Source: DATAWK01 sp036267255
GTDB taxonomy: Bacteria; Acidobacteriota; Terriglobia; Terriglobales; Acidobacteriaceae
DNA length: 64,000 nucleotides
Assembly (NCBI GenBank): GCA_036267255.1
Contig: DATAWK010000041.1
Location: 62,001-126,000, forward strand
Direction: 5' to 3'
The translations under genes and the position numbers were made by a program. The stretch's first letter is position 1. Each line of letters opens with the position of its first letter. This document shows, one piece after another, positions 16,242 through 25,732 of the stretch. Below the pieces are notes generated by a model. The model did no database searches. It saw nothing but the letters and a program-made list of their open reading frames with translations, and had not been told where the DNA came from.

Positions 16242-18728
16242 ATGCAGACACTTTGGCAGGACATCCGGTTTGCGCTGCGGCAGTTGCGCAAGTCTCCGAT
16301 ATTTGCGGCCACGGCGATCCTGACTCTTGCCATTGGCATTGGGGCCAACGCAGCCATCTTTACGCTCATCGACGATGCCATGCTGCGAACGCTCCCCATA
16401 CCGCAGCCTGATCATCTGGTGACGGTCGGATTCAAGAGCCCGAAAATCCAGCAGCTGATTCCGGTCCAGTCGTTGTATGGGCTGGACCAGCTGCACCGCC
16501 AGCTCAAGAGCGTCGAAGGGCTCTCCGGCTGGAGCTCGGACATGCTCTCGGTTGCAGACCAACAGGGAACGCTGCGCTCCATCGTGGGGGACATGGTGAG
16601 CGGCGATGCGCTGCAGATGTTAGGCGTGCGGCCCTACCTGGGTCGGCTGCTCATCCCGGCGGACGATGTACCCGGAGGGCCTGTGGGCGGTTGGCCGGCG
16701 GTCCTCGGCTATGGCTTCTGGCAAAATAATTTCCACGGCGATCCAGCGATTATTGGCCGGCACATCAAAGTTTCCGGGTACGTGGTCACCGTCGTGGGCG
16801 TGCTCCCGCCCAACTACACAGGAGTCTTTCTGGGTACGCATGAACGGATCATGCTGCCCATGCACTTTCTCTCCGCGCTGTTCCCGGCGAAGGATCTGGA
16901 TGTCTTCCAGTCGCCGCAGAAGTCGGAGGTCATGGTGCTCGGTCGTCTGCGCCCCGACAGTACACTCCGCCAGCTGAACGCGGAGCTCGCAAGCATCCCG
17001 CAGGACGAAGTCAAGATACTCCTGCCCGTGCAGTGGCGGACGATTCCCGATTTTCGCGGCGCCACGCTGCATGCCGAATCCCAGGGCCATGGCTTCGCCT
17101 ACATTGGAAAGCAGAATCGGCAATCTCTCCTGCTGCTGCAGGGCATCGCCCTCCTGGTGCTCCTGCTTTGCTGTGTCAATCTCACCAGCGTGCAGTTCTC
17201 TCGCGCCCAGGCGCGGCAGCATGAGTTTGCCGTACGTGCCGCGCTCGGTGCCAGCTGGCGGCGGATCGTCCAGCAGTCCCTCATCGAATCGCTGATGTTG
17301 GCGGCGATTGGCTCGGTGGCAGCCGCGGCCCTGGCCTGGTCCAGCACCCGTGCGCTTTCCACCTTTCTCACGCCGCCTGGATCGTCCGAGCCGTTTCTAC
17401 TTTGTCCCGATCCGCGTGTGCTGGCTTTCACCAGCGCGCTCGCCATCCTCACCACGCTGCTCTTTGGCCTCGCCCCGGCCATATTTGCCAGCCGCGCAGC
17501 GCCGGCAGGTCTTCTCAGGTCCGCCGGCACCAACCGACGGCGCAAGGGAGTTGGCCAACGGCTGTGCATCCCGGCACAATTCGCGGTCGCGCTGGTGCTG
17601 GTTTTCGCCGCCGGGCTTTTTTCCGAGACCCTGCTGCACCTGCGCGCCAACCATACCGGTTTCGATCCATCGCACATCACCATGGTCACGGCGCAGTTTC
17701 AAGCACTCAAGAAGACTCCCGCCGAAATCGCCTCTACCTTCCAGCAGATGACAGACACCCTGCGCGCTTCCCCCGGAATACAGTCCGCTGCCTACGCCTG
17801 GGTCACTCCGGTCGGCGGCTACGCTCCGCAAATTATCGCCCAGTCAGTCGGCTCGTCCCAGGGCGAGCACAAGATATCTCTCAACCAGGTGAGCGAGGGC
17901 TACTTCTCCACCATGCGTACGCAGCTGCTTCTCGGTCGCGAATTCACCACGGCGGATCGCGATCGCTCGACCTGCATCGTGAACCAGGCTGCCGCGCGCC
18001 TGCTGTTTTCGGGCGGCCCTGCGCTCGGGGAATCGATCAAGTCTTCCTTCGGCGGGCAAGCGGCATTTACCGCGCAATGCCGTGTTGTCGGAATCGCCGA
18101 AGACGCGCGCTATGCCAGCCTGCGCGATCCCGCACCGCCCACCCTGTACTTTCCAGCTGGCGAATCCACGGTGGCCGGCGGAGGCTATTACAACAACCTC
18201 AGCTTCCTCATCCGCAGCCACACGACAGCCGACGCCACAACCGCCTACCGCGCCGCACTCGCACGTTACGCGCCGACTACGGGATATATGTCGTTTCTAT
18301 CTCTGCCCGACCAGATCGACCAGTCGCTCGGTAGCGAACGGCTGATCGCTTTACTCAGCAACACCTTTGCCGGCATCGCCCTGCTGCTCAGCGCGGTCGG
18401 GTTGTTCGGTGTGCTCGCGCTCGACGTCGAACAGCGCCGGCCGGAACTGGGAGTCCGGCTCGCCCTGGGAGCCACGCGCACCAACCTGCTGCGCCTGGTG
18501 CTCAGCGAGGCAGCGATCATGGTAGGCGCGGGCGCATTGGTTGGCGCCGTGATCGCCGCCGGCGGATCCAGACTGATCGGTCATTTTCTCTACGGAGTCT
18601 CGACGACAAACTTGGGCATAGCGCTGCTGGCGCTCGTCGCGCTGGGGATGGTGGCGCTGATCGCCGCCCTGGGCCCGGCGCTGCGCGCTTCGAGGACCGA
18701 TCCGATGGAGGCGCTGCGCATGGAGTGA
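16242..18728 (+). CDS. Orphan ABC permease, ADOP type
   Basis: An 828-residue membrane protein built as two MacB/FtsX halves in one chain. It opens with MQTLWQDIRFALRQLRKSPI and TAILTLAIGIGANAAIFTLI, followed by a large extracytoplasmic core. A block of three membrane helices with SRAQARQHEFAVRAALGASW follows, then a second core, and finally the C-terminal helices with DVEQRRPELGVRLALGATR. This is the acidobacterial 'duplicated orphan permease' layout. No ATPase gene is adjacent, so function is unknown (lipid or lipoprotein export, or mechanotransmission, by analogy with MacB). The start is ATG 16242 after GGAG. Unlike the two at 57.9-63.7 kb it lacks the N-terminal prefix domain and a PadR partner. 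Confidence 0.85.
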   Translation: MQTLWQDIRFALRQLRKSPIFAATAILTLAIGIGANAAIFTLIDDAMLRTLPIPQPDHLVTVGFKSPKIQQLIPVQSLYGLDQLHRQLKSVEGLSGWSSDMLSVADQQGTLRSIVGDMVSGDALQMLGVRPYLGRLLIPADDVPGGPVGGWPAVLGYGFWQNNFHGDPAIIGRHIKVSGYVVTVVGVLPPNYTGVFLGTHERIMLPMHFLSALFPAKDLDVFQSPQKSEVMVLGRLRPDSTLRQLNAELASIPQDEVKILLPVQWRTIPDFRGATLHAESQGHGFAYIGKQNRQSLLLLQGIALLVLLLCCVNLTSVQFSRAQARQHEFAVRAALGASWRRIVQQSLIESLMLAAIGSVAAAALAWSSTRALSTFLTPPGSSEPFLLCPDPRVLAFTSALAILTTLLFGLAPAIFASRAAPAGLLRSAGTNRRRKGVGQRLCIPAQFAVALVLVFAAGLFSETLLHLRANHTGFDPSHITMVTAQFQALKKTPAEIASTFQQMTDTLRASPGIQSAAYAWVTPVGGYAPQIIAQSVGSSQGEHKISLNQVSEGYFSTMRTQLLLGREFTTADRDRSTCIVNQAAARLLFSGGPALGESIKSSFGGQAAFTAQCRVVGIAEDARYASLRDPAPPTLYFPAGESTVAGGGYYNNLSFLIRSHTTADATTAYRAALARYAPTTGYMSFLSLPDQIDQSLGSERLIALLSNTFAGIALLLSAVGLFGVLALDVEQRRPELGVRLALGATRTNLLRLVLSEAAIMVGAGALVGAVIAAGGSRLIGHFLYGVSTTNLGIALLALVALGMVALIAALGPALRASRTDPMEALRME

Positions 18729-19196
18729 GCGACGGGAGAGAGAGCCTGATGAGTCGTTCCGCATGCAGTACGTGAAGTGCTTTCACCGGCACGGAGCAGA
18801 TACTTAAACAATCCCCGTGTAGCTCCCCGTTTCTCAATGGTTTGCAGTGGCCGCAAAGGAAGGAGGACCGCTAGAGCACGATGAATAAAGGGCCTTCAAT
18901 GGTAGGTGGTGCAGCGTTTCGTTCGTGGGAGATTCACAGCCATGCTCTCTTCCTATCCACAGCAAATCAAGATCACGGCGGGCAACGGTGGCAGATGGGC
19001 TTGTACTGAAATGGGGATCAGTCCTGTGAAACGGGCTTGTGTTGACTGACTTGAGCGTTAACTTCCGGATTACCGACAATCCGGAAACTGTCCTCTGAAG
19101 AATCCCTCCCTTTGATCCAGCAGATTTAACACACATACAATGCTTCTGCCGAGTCGATCGCATGCGTACTCGCATCTCATCGCAAGAGGCTTACCC
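18729..19196. other. Intergenic region with a hairpin element
   Basis: No supported gene. Frames on either strand lack ribosome sites and domains. It contains the inverted repeat at 19063-19086 described separately. Confidence 0.5.
19063..19086. repeat. REP-like hairpin element
   Basis: TTCCGGATT (19063-19071), loop ACCGAC, AATCCGGAA (19078-19086): a perfect 9-bp stem 110 bp upstream of the aldo/keto reductase start. Related imperfect hairpins lie at 39976-40000 and 52621-52644. Confidence 0.55.
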
Positions 19197-20198
19197 ATGA
19201 CAATCAGCAACGAAATGCAGACGCACCAACTCGGCACCAATGGACCGCAGGTTTTTCCGCTGGCGCTCGGATGCATGGGAATGTCCGGCATGTACGGCCA
19301 TTCCGACGACAAGGAAAGCATCGCCACCATTCATGCCGCCATCGAACGCGGCGTCACGCTGCTCGATACGGGGGATTTCTATGGCATGGGGCACAACGAA
19401 ATGCTGGTGGGACGCGCGCTGCAGGGCGGCCATCGCGACAAGGTGCTGCTCTCGGTAAAATTCGGAGCCTTGCGTGGCCCGGATAGCGCATGGCTTGGCT
19501 TCGATGCGCGACCCGCAGCAGTTAAAAATTTTCTGGCGCACAGCCTCACCCGTCTGGGCGTCGATCATATCGACATCTATCGCCCCGCGCGTCTCGACCC
19601 GAATGTTCCCATCGAAGACACCATCGGCGCGATTGCCGATCTTGTGAAGGCTGGGTACGTCCGTGCGATTGGCTTGTCGGAGATGGGACCGGAGACCATC
19701 CGCAAAGCGCACGCCGTCCATCCTATCTGCGATCTTCAAATCGAATATTCCCTCATCAGCCGTTCGCCGGAAGCCACCATCTTCCCGATGCTCAAAGAGC
19801 TTGGCATCGCCGTCACGGCATACGGTGTTCTGTCGCGAGGCCTGCTCAGCGGATCGGCTCCCGCAGCCAAGGGTGATTTCCGTGCGTACCTGCCGCGCTT
19901 CAGCGGTGAGAACCTGGCTCAGAATCTGCGCCTGGTAGAGGTGCTGAAGACCATCGCGGCAGCCAAGGGCGCAAGCCCCACGCAACTGGCCATCGCCTGG
20001 GTATTAGCGAAGGGAAAGAACATCGTTCCCGTCATCGGTGCGCGCAAGCGGACGCAATTGGACGAATCCCTGGGTGCTCTTGCCATTGAACTGACGTCTG
20101 CGGATCTGGCCCGCATCGAAGAAGCGATTCCTGCTGACGCCGTGGCCGGTACGCGCTACGACCAACATCAAATGAGAATGCTGGACAGCGAACGCTGA
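19197..20198 (+). CDS. Aldo/keto reductase with altered catalytic tetrad
   Basis: A 333-residue (alpha/beta)8-barrel protein of the AKR superfamily. It shows LALGCMGMSGMYG, Asp57 and Tyr62 in LLDTGDFYGMG, Lys88 in LLSVKFG, and C-terminal NADPH elements (GASPTQLAIAWVLAKG, VIGARKRTQLDES). In the usual Tyr-x-Gln-His-Arg strand the sequence is DIYRPARLDPNVPIEDT, putting Ala131 where the tetrad His normally sits; I recall a subfamily with this change. NADPH-dependent carbonyl reduction is the family role, but activity here may be modified. The start is ATG 19197, after AAGAGGC. Confidence 0.85.
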   Translation: MTISNEMQTHQLGTNGPQVFPLALGCMGMSGMYGHSDDKESIATIHAAIERGVTLLDTGDFYGMGHNEMLVGRALQGGHRDKVLLSVKFGALRGPDSAWLGFDARPAAVKNFLAHSLTRLGVDHIDIYRPARLDPNVPIEDTIGAIADLVKAGYVRAIGLSEMGPETIRKAHAVHPICDLQIEYSLISRSPEATIFPMLKELGIAVTAYGVLSRGLLSGSAPAAKGDFRAYLPRFSGENLAQNLRLVEVLKTIAAAKGASPTQLAIAWVLAKGKNIVPVIGARKRTQLDESLGALAIELTSADLARIEEAIPADAVAGTRYDQHQMRMLDSER

Positions 20199-20224
20199 CC
20201 GTGCCCCGCACCCGTGCCGACGAC

Positions 20225-21187
20225 TTAATTCTTTTCAGGAACCGGCTGCGCGCTCTGCACCCACGCGGTGTAGATCATGTCGCGCAGCATAGTGGCTCCT
20301 GCTGCCAGACATTCCTCGACAAACGCGCGGGATTGCGCGTTTCCCTTCCCGTTGAGGGCGCCATCTTTTTCCAACTGGTACGTCTCGTCCACACGCTGAT
20401 GGCTCACGCGCAGATACGATATAAAATCCTGAAACGGCTGGGACTGTACTTGCGGACTGGCTGGCACCAGCGGCTCAACGTCATGGGCGCGAATGTTGTT
20501 ATGTACAAACTCCGTCTCAAACTGGGCGTGAATCTTGTGGTCGCGCGTGTAGCCATGCGGATTTTCCGGCTCAACCCAGCCGTTGTAGTTGATCGAAGTA
20601 TGCAGCGGCATCGACCCGTCGCCAACATAATGACCCAGCCAGCCAATGTCGTAGAGAATCACCTGCTCCACAGCATGGGTATCTTCATGCGCAGCCAGCA
20701 GCGCGCGATATCCGCGCATGTCCGCCTTCAGCCGCTCGAAGACTTCGTCTGCCTGCCAGGGAAGCAATCCGACACGCTGCGGTGTCAGGTTCTCTGCCAG
20801 CTGCGGATGCTGCCTCTGCGCGGCATAGAGATCGCGAATAAAGTCGAAGCGATACCGCGGCAGGCCGTCCGGCTCAACCAGGTCGGCCAGCTCTAAATCT
20901 AAAAAATGTTCCGGAGCCTGCGCTGCATTCAGCTCCGGCTCCGCCGGGGAGCGCCAGCGGTCCGGCTCCGGGCCAAGATACTCAATCTCCTGAAGCGCCT
21001 GCGGCGTCAGCAGAAACGCAGGCATCTCCGCCGGCAGCTTCTCCATCGCAACCCGGTTGATGATGCGATGCCCATCCTTCCCCCAGCCAAACGAGGGAGG
21101 CACGGCAATCAGAGGCAGCAACAATCCGAGAACAACGTTGCGAAGAAGTGCCGACGAAAGAGATGGATGAGCCGAAGAATGCCGCAT
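20225..21187 (-). CDS. S1/P1 nuclease-like exported zinc enzyme
   Basis: A 320-residue protein with a signal peptide (MRHSSAHPSLSSALLRNVVL, then a hydrophobic core) whose predicted cleavage leaves WGKDGHRIINRVA at the N-terminus. In the S1/P1 nuclease and phospholipase C superfamily that N-terminal Trp and the following His are zinc ligands. HEDTHAVEQ and WLGHYVGDGSMPLHTS supply the further His/Asp ligands. The family cleaves single-stranded nucleic acids or phosphoesters outside the cytoplasm. Start ATG 21187 is chosen for the signal peptide; an upstream ATG in frame is possible. It is divergent from the deoxyhypusine synthase-like gene. Confidence 0.82.
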   Translation of the reverse strand: MRHSSAHPSLSSALLRNVVLGLLLPLIAVPPSFGWGKDGHRIINRVAMEKLPAEMPAFLLTPQALQEIEYLGPEPDRWRSPAEPELNAAQAPEHFLDLELADLVEPDGLPRYRFDFIRDLYAAQRQHPQLAENLTPQRVGLLPWQADEVFERLKADMRGYRALLAAHEDTHAVEQVILYDIGWLGHYVGDGSMPLHTSINYNGWVEPENPHGYTRDHKIHAQFETEFVHNNIRAHDVEPLVPASPQVQSQPFQDFISYLRVSHQRVDETYQLEKDGALNGKGNAQSRAFVEECLAAGATMLRDMIYTAWVQSAQPVPEKN

Positions 21188-21354
21188 GCAACCGAGTATA
21201 TTGGCGCTTACGGAATACCGGGCAACCATTGCCGCGCAATACCGCTGCCGCCGTGCATCGGCCATCTTCGCCATTTATTTTCTCTGCGCCATTTGCCGGG
21301 AATTCACACAAAAGCCACAGAAAATGCAGGTTGGAGTTTGTTATTCTGAGGTGT

Positions 21355-22416
21355 ATGCCGACCAAGAAAGAACTACTCAGTCACCCAATCCAGCACATCG
21401 ACATCAAGCAGCATGACGTAACCAGGCTGGTCGATGCCATGCAGCACATGGCTTACAGCTCCCGCGATCTGGCCCGCGCCGCCGACATTTACACGCGCAT
21501 GCTGCGAGATCAGGAGTGCGGCGTCATCCTGTGTCTGGCCGGTTCCCTGATCAGCGCTGGTCTGAAGCAGATTTTTGTCGACCTGCTGCGCAACAACATG
21601 GTCGATGCCATCGTCTCGACCGGCGCAAACATTGTCGATCAGGATTTCTTTGAAGCGCTTGGATTTCAGCACTACATGGCCGACGAAGCCTACAAATCCG
21701 GCACGCTGGACGGCGAACTGCGCGACCTGATGATTGACCGCATCTATGACACGCTGATCGACGAAGAAGAGTTGCGCCACTGCGACGAAACGACAGAAAA
21801 GATTGCCAATGCGCTGCCGCCCCGTCCGCACAGCTCGCGTGAGTTCATCCGCGCCATGGGCGCCTATCTGGAGCAGGAGGGAAAAACACCCGCCAAGGGC
21901 GGCGTGGACTCCATCGTGCTGGCCGCATATCAAAAAGAGATTCCCATCTTCTGTCCGGCATTCAGCGACTGCTCGGCTGGTTTTGGCCTGGTTGCCCACC
22001 AGCACGCACGGCAGGATAAGCCAAAAGTTTCGCTCGACTCTGCAAAAGATTTTTACGAATTGACGCAGTTGAAGATCGCCAACCCAACCACCGGCCTGCT
22101 GATGATTGGCGGCGGCGTGCCGAAAAATTTTGCGCAGGACATCGTCGTCGCGGCGGACATTCTGGGCAACGAAGCTCCCATGCATAAGTACGCCATCCAA
22201 ATCACCGTGGCCGACGTGCGCGATGGAGCTTTGTCTTCCAGCACGCTGAAAGAAGCCAGTTCCTGGGGCAAAGTGGACACCACCTTCGAACAGATGGTTT
22301 ACAGCGAGGCAACGCTGGCGCTGCCGCTGATTGCCGGTTACGCCTATCACAAACGCGCTTATGCAGAGCGCAAAGAGCGCCGCTGGGCACATCTGCTGGA
22401 ACCCGTTACAGCCTGA
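21355..22416 (+). CDS. Deoxyhypusine synthase family protein
   Basis: A 353-residue protein of the DHS family. In eukaryotes and archaea DHS moves the aminobutyl group of spermidine to eIF5A, using NAD. Motifs seen are CLAGSLISAGLKQI, DAIVSTGANIVDQDF, CPAFSDCSAGFG and LMIGGGVPKNF. The active-site region is SSWGKVDTTFEQMVYSEATLALPLIAGY, where the Lys of WGK matches the catalytic lysine. Bacteria lack eIF5A, and bacterial relatives are thought to act on polyamines (homospermidine formation) or unknown acceptors. No polyamine gene is adjacent. The start is ATG 21355, with GAGG close upstream. Confidence 0.85.
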   Translation: MPTKKELLSHPIQHIDIKQHDVTRLVDAMQHMAYSSRDLARAADIYTRMLRDQECGVILCLAGSLISAGLKQIFVDLLRNNMVDAIVSTGANIVDQDFFEALGFQHYMADEAYKSGTLDGELRDLMIDRIYDTLIDEEELRHCDETTEKIANALPPRPHSSREFIRAMGAYLEQEGKTPAKGGVDSIVLAAYQKEIPIFCPAFSDCSAGFGLVAHQHARQDKPKVSLDSAKDFYELTQLKIANPTTGLLMIGGGVPKNFAQDIVVAADILGNEAPMHKYAIQITVADVRDGALSSSTLKEASSWGKVDTTFEQMVYSEATLALPLIAGYAYHKRAYAERKERRWAHLLEPVTA

Positions 22417-22741
22417 CTTGGTCCAACCATTTCTTGAGAAATTCCTCAGCAGTAGCCTCTGCCGGCAACAGAATTTTAGTAGCCGATTGGCCATGGCAAA
22501 CGTTAGGCTAACAGCAGGCCCCCGGGTTTGACTGCGCTTGCAGCGGCATTCGAATCCGGCATCCGGCCTGAGAAAATTGTGCACCTTTACGAACGCTGTG
22601 TACCTTTGCTGATTTCTGCTGATCTCGTTCGTCTCCAGAACCGTGCGCTTGCTTTCTTGCAAGCAGCATCGTTGTGGTGTTTCTTGAATTCCTTCATGCC
22701 GCTCCCTATCCTGAAAGTTTGCTGTAAAGGAATTGTGTAGC
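22417..22741. other. Intergenic region, nothing recognised
   Basis: 325 bp between the DHS-like gene and the kinase-like gene. Short frames here lack ribosome sites and domains, and I see no strong hairpin. Confidence 0.4.
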
Positions 22742-25732
22742 ATGCGGCGCCACACGCGTCTTCTCCTCTTCGGCCTCATTTTGCTTGGGCTCGCCATCGC
22801 GGTCGCTGTCTCCGTCCGGCGCACCGCCCAGCAGGAGCGCATCTGGAAAACCGAGCTTCTGACGCGCAATCCGGCCTATCTGCATAGCGAGCGCATGCAG
22901 GTGGCTGCGGCGCAGGCTGCCATGGATGCCCTTGCCATGGCAACCACGCAATCCAGCACTCTGTACCAATTGGACTATCGCCAGCAGCGCATGCAACTGC
23001 AGGCCAACTGGATGGGCCTGGAGCAGCTTGCGGCGCAGGATTCTCATCGTCAGGCGCTACTGCTGGAGATTCGCGCAAGCCTGGCTGCCTTATTGGCCGA
23101 TCTGGATCGCACGACGACTTCGATCACGCCTCCCACCGCCCAGGACCAATCCCGCTTGCTGGCGGACCTGCATCGCGCACAAAACGCGATGGCCGACTAT
23201 TCCGGCAGCCTGGCGCAGGGCACGGAAAAAAGCATAATGCAGCCACTGGCGCCCTGGTTTGACAGTGTGTGGCTCAGCCTCATCCTGCTTCTGCTGGCTG
23301 GCGCAGCGTTGATGATCGTACTGGAATATTGTTTACGGAAGAATGAGAAACAATCCCCGCAGGACCGCCTGCAATCGCAGATCCTCGATTCCACCGACAC
23401 CATGGTGCTTACCTGCGACGCACAGGGGAAGGTTCTCCATGCCAATCCGGCGGCAATGCGCATGCTGGGATGGCAGGCGCAAATTCCGCTGGACACAAAT
23501 CTTCCCAATGTTCTCGCTCCGGGAGAATATGTCCGGCTGGCGCAACTGCCAACGGCCTCTTCGCTGCACGCTGCCGCTGCGCAAGGTCTCTCCGGCAACC
23601 AGGCTGGCGACGGCCCTATTTTGCTTACAGAGCTGTTTCGCGCGAATGGCGGTTCCAGCATGCGCGATGTGGAACTGCAATTTCAACGCCAGGATGGCAG
23701 CCGGTTCTGGGCGCTCTGTTCTTTTTCTCCATTACGAAATACGGCACTCAAAGTCGAAGGTCTGGTCTGCACGGCAACCGACATCTCCACGCGTCACGAT
23801 GCCGAAATAGCTCTGCGCGAAAGCGAGAAACGCTATCGCAACCTGTGCGAGCACACGCAGGAGATGATGGCCATCCTGGACAACCTGGGCCGCTATCAAT
23901 ATGTGAATACAGCGTGGCTCAGTTATATGGATAAAACCAGCGAGCAGGTCATCGGCGCCAGCTTTGAGAGCGTTTTCCCGATGGAACAACAGGCAGCGGC
24001 GGCAGCGCTGTTGCGCAAAGTGACGCATGGGCAGCCTGTCGATCGGCGCATCCTCAAGATGCGCAAGCAGGATGGCGCCGAAGCAGAACTTGAAGTGATG
24101 CTGGCATTCAAGCCGCAGAATGGCATGCCACAGACGGTCCAGGTTGCCTTCCGCGACGTAACCGAGAGCAATCGCCGCGAACGTCATCTCGCTATACAGG
24201 GCGACATAGGCCGCATACTCGCAAAAGCCGTCTCCATCGATGTTCTATTGCCGGAGTTATTACAGGTCTTCGCCGCCCATTTGAATGCAGACTTTGCCGA
24301 TCTGTGGCTGGTGCAGGAACATCCGGCGCGCCTGCATTGCGCCAGCCAGTACAGCCGTGCCCAGCGCCAGGATGGCAGCTTGTTCCGCAGCACAGTGCAG
24401 GACACGCTGGCGGAAGGCGAAGAGATTCCCGGGCGAATCCTTACCAGGAAGGCTGCGCTATGGATTGAAGACGTTTCGTCGGAGCAGGAATTGCAGGGAC
24501 GCCAGAAATTGATGGCCGAAGGAATCATCTCCGCATGGGGCGTGCCCATCCGCGCAGACAATCAGTTGCTCGCCACGTTGCAGTTCTATCATCGCCGCAA
24601 ACGCAGGCCGGACTTTGAACTGGTCTATAGCGTGGAACAGATGTGCGCATTTTTCGGTCAATATCTGGTGCGCTCTGCAGAACAAACGGAGATGCAGCGC
24701 ATCCTGCATCAAAGTAACTCCGTCCTGCGCTCGGTAAGCGATGGCATCTTTGCCTACGATGTTGAAGGCCGCATCATATTTGCCAATCCATCTGCGGCTC
24801 GCTTCTTTGATCTTCCTCCGTCCCTGCTGCTCGGGCGTTCGCTCCATGTAACCGTGCATCCGGAAGCAGACGAGCCCTGCGATGGAAATTGTCCCATCCA
24901 TCATGCGCTCCAGCAAGCGGACGCCATTACGGATGAGGATGTTTTCCGTCGTGCCGATGGCTCCGCCGTCCCTGTGCGCTTTTCGCTGGCGCCCCTCACG
25001 GAACAAGGTGTGCACGCTGGCGGCGTGCTCTGCTTCCAGCCGAACCTGCACACTCAGGCGGCCAACGGCTCATTGTTTGCGTCCATGGCAGAAGAATTTC
25101 GTGCCCCACTGGAAAGAATGCTTGGCAACCTGAGCCTGTTGTCATCGCACATGGCAAAAATCGACCCCTCCACCGCAGAGGCTACGGAATCCGCTCTGGC
25201 CAACGCCTCGCACCTTCTGCAGCTCGCCAATACTTGCATTGAGCTGGAGCAAATTCAGTCGGGTCATTTTACTGAGGCGCCCGAACTATGCGACCTCACA
25301 TCGCTGGCACAAGAGGCCATCGATTCTCTGCAACCCCTGGTCTCGGCTGCCAATGTGCATCTGCAATTGACGGCCCAGCCTGTCACGATGCCCGTGGTTG
25401 CGCCGCAGATACTGGAAGTATTTCTGCATGTATTGAACCGCGCAATCCATGTTTCCCCGCCGGGATCTACCATTGCCATCATCTTCGATGACACGCCGGA
25501 GGAGCTCCACATCTATATCAAAGACAATGGCTACGACGTCGATGCCGAAGCATTGGAGCGCAACCTGGCTGGGGGACTCTTCACCGATAAATCCGGCAAC
25601 GAGTCCGCTGGCTCCAGCAGCGTTGCCCTGGCCCTGTGCCGCGTAATCATGCGGCAGCACGGCGGCCGCATCTGGGCGGAACGGACGGCCGATCAAGGCC
25701 TCACCATTCATCTGCGCTTCCCGCACAGCTAA
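22742..25732 (+). CDS. PAS/GAF sensor protein with degenerate histidine-kinase core
   Basis: A 996-residue membrane sensor. The order is: TM1 (about 6-26), an extracytoplasmic helical segment, TM2 (about 173-195), PAS (215-330), PAS (360-480), GAF (481-645), PAS (655-765), then a region laid out like HisKA plus HATPase_c. The kinase core is broken: where the H-box reads S-H-E-L-R-T-P-L this protein has AEEFRAPL (Glu784 for His). The N-box Asn is Arg900 (VLNRAI), the G1 loop DxGxG is DNGYD, and the G2 loop reads AGSSSVALAL. It is probably a non-phosphorylating sensor or scaffold. The start is ATG 22742 after AAAGGAA. Its stop overlaps the convergent channel gene by 4 bp. Confidence 0.85.
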   Translation: MRRHTRLLLFGLILLGLAIAVAVSVRRTAQQERIWKTELLTRNPAYLHSERMQVAAAQAAMDALAMATTQSSTLYQLDYRQQRMQLQANWMGLEQLAAQDSHRQALLLEIRASLAALLADLDRTTTSITPPTAQDQSRLLADLHRAQNAMADYSGSLAQGTEKSIMQPLAPWFDSVWLSLILLLLAGAALMIVLEYCLRKNEKQSPQDRLQSQILDSTDTMVLTCDAQGKVLHANPAAMRMLGWQAQIPLDTNLPNVLAPGEYVRLAQLPTASSLHAAAAQGLSGNQAGDGPILLTELFRANGGSSMRDVELQFQRQDGSRFWALCSFSPLRNTALKVEGLVCTATDISTRHDAEIALRESEKRYRNLCEHTQEMMAILDNLGRYQYVNTAWLSYMDKTSEQVIGASFESVFPMEQQAAAAALLRKVTHGQPVDRRILKMRKQDGAEAELEVMLAFKPQNGMPQTVQVAFRDVTESNRRERHLAIQGDIGRILAKAVSIDVLLPELLQVFAAHLNADFADLWLVQEHPARLHCASQYSRAQRQDGSLFRSTVQDTLAEGEEIPGRILTRKAALWIEDVSSEQELQGRQKLMAEGIISAWGVPIRADNQLLATLQFYHRRKRRPDFELVYSVEQMCAFFGQYLVRSAEQTEMQRILHQSNSVLRSVSDGIFAYDVEGRIIFANPSAARFFDLPPSLLLGRSLHVTVHPEADEPCDGNCPIHHALQQADAITDEDVFRRADGSAVPVRFSLAPLTEQGVHAGGVLCFQPNLHTQAANGSLFASMAEEFRAPLERMLGNLSLLSSHMAKIDPSTAEATESALANASHLLQLANTCIELEQIQSGHFTEAPELCDLTSLAQEAIDSLQPLVSAANVHLQLTAQPVTMPVVAPQILEVFLHVLNRAIHVSPPGSTIAIIFDDTPEELHIYIKDNGYDVDAEALERNLAGGLFTDKSGNESAGSSSVALALCRVIMRQHGGRIWAERTADQGLTIHLRFPHS

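Noticed and set aside
18834..19175. 113-codon minus-strand frame between the ADOP and aldo/keto reductase genes
   Set aside because: No ribosome site or domain; composition like non-coding DNA.
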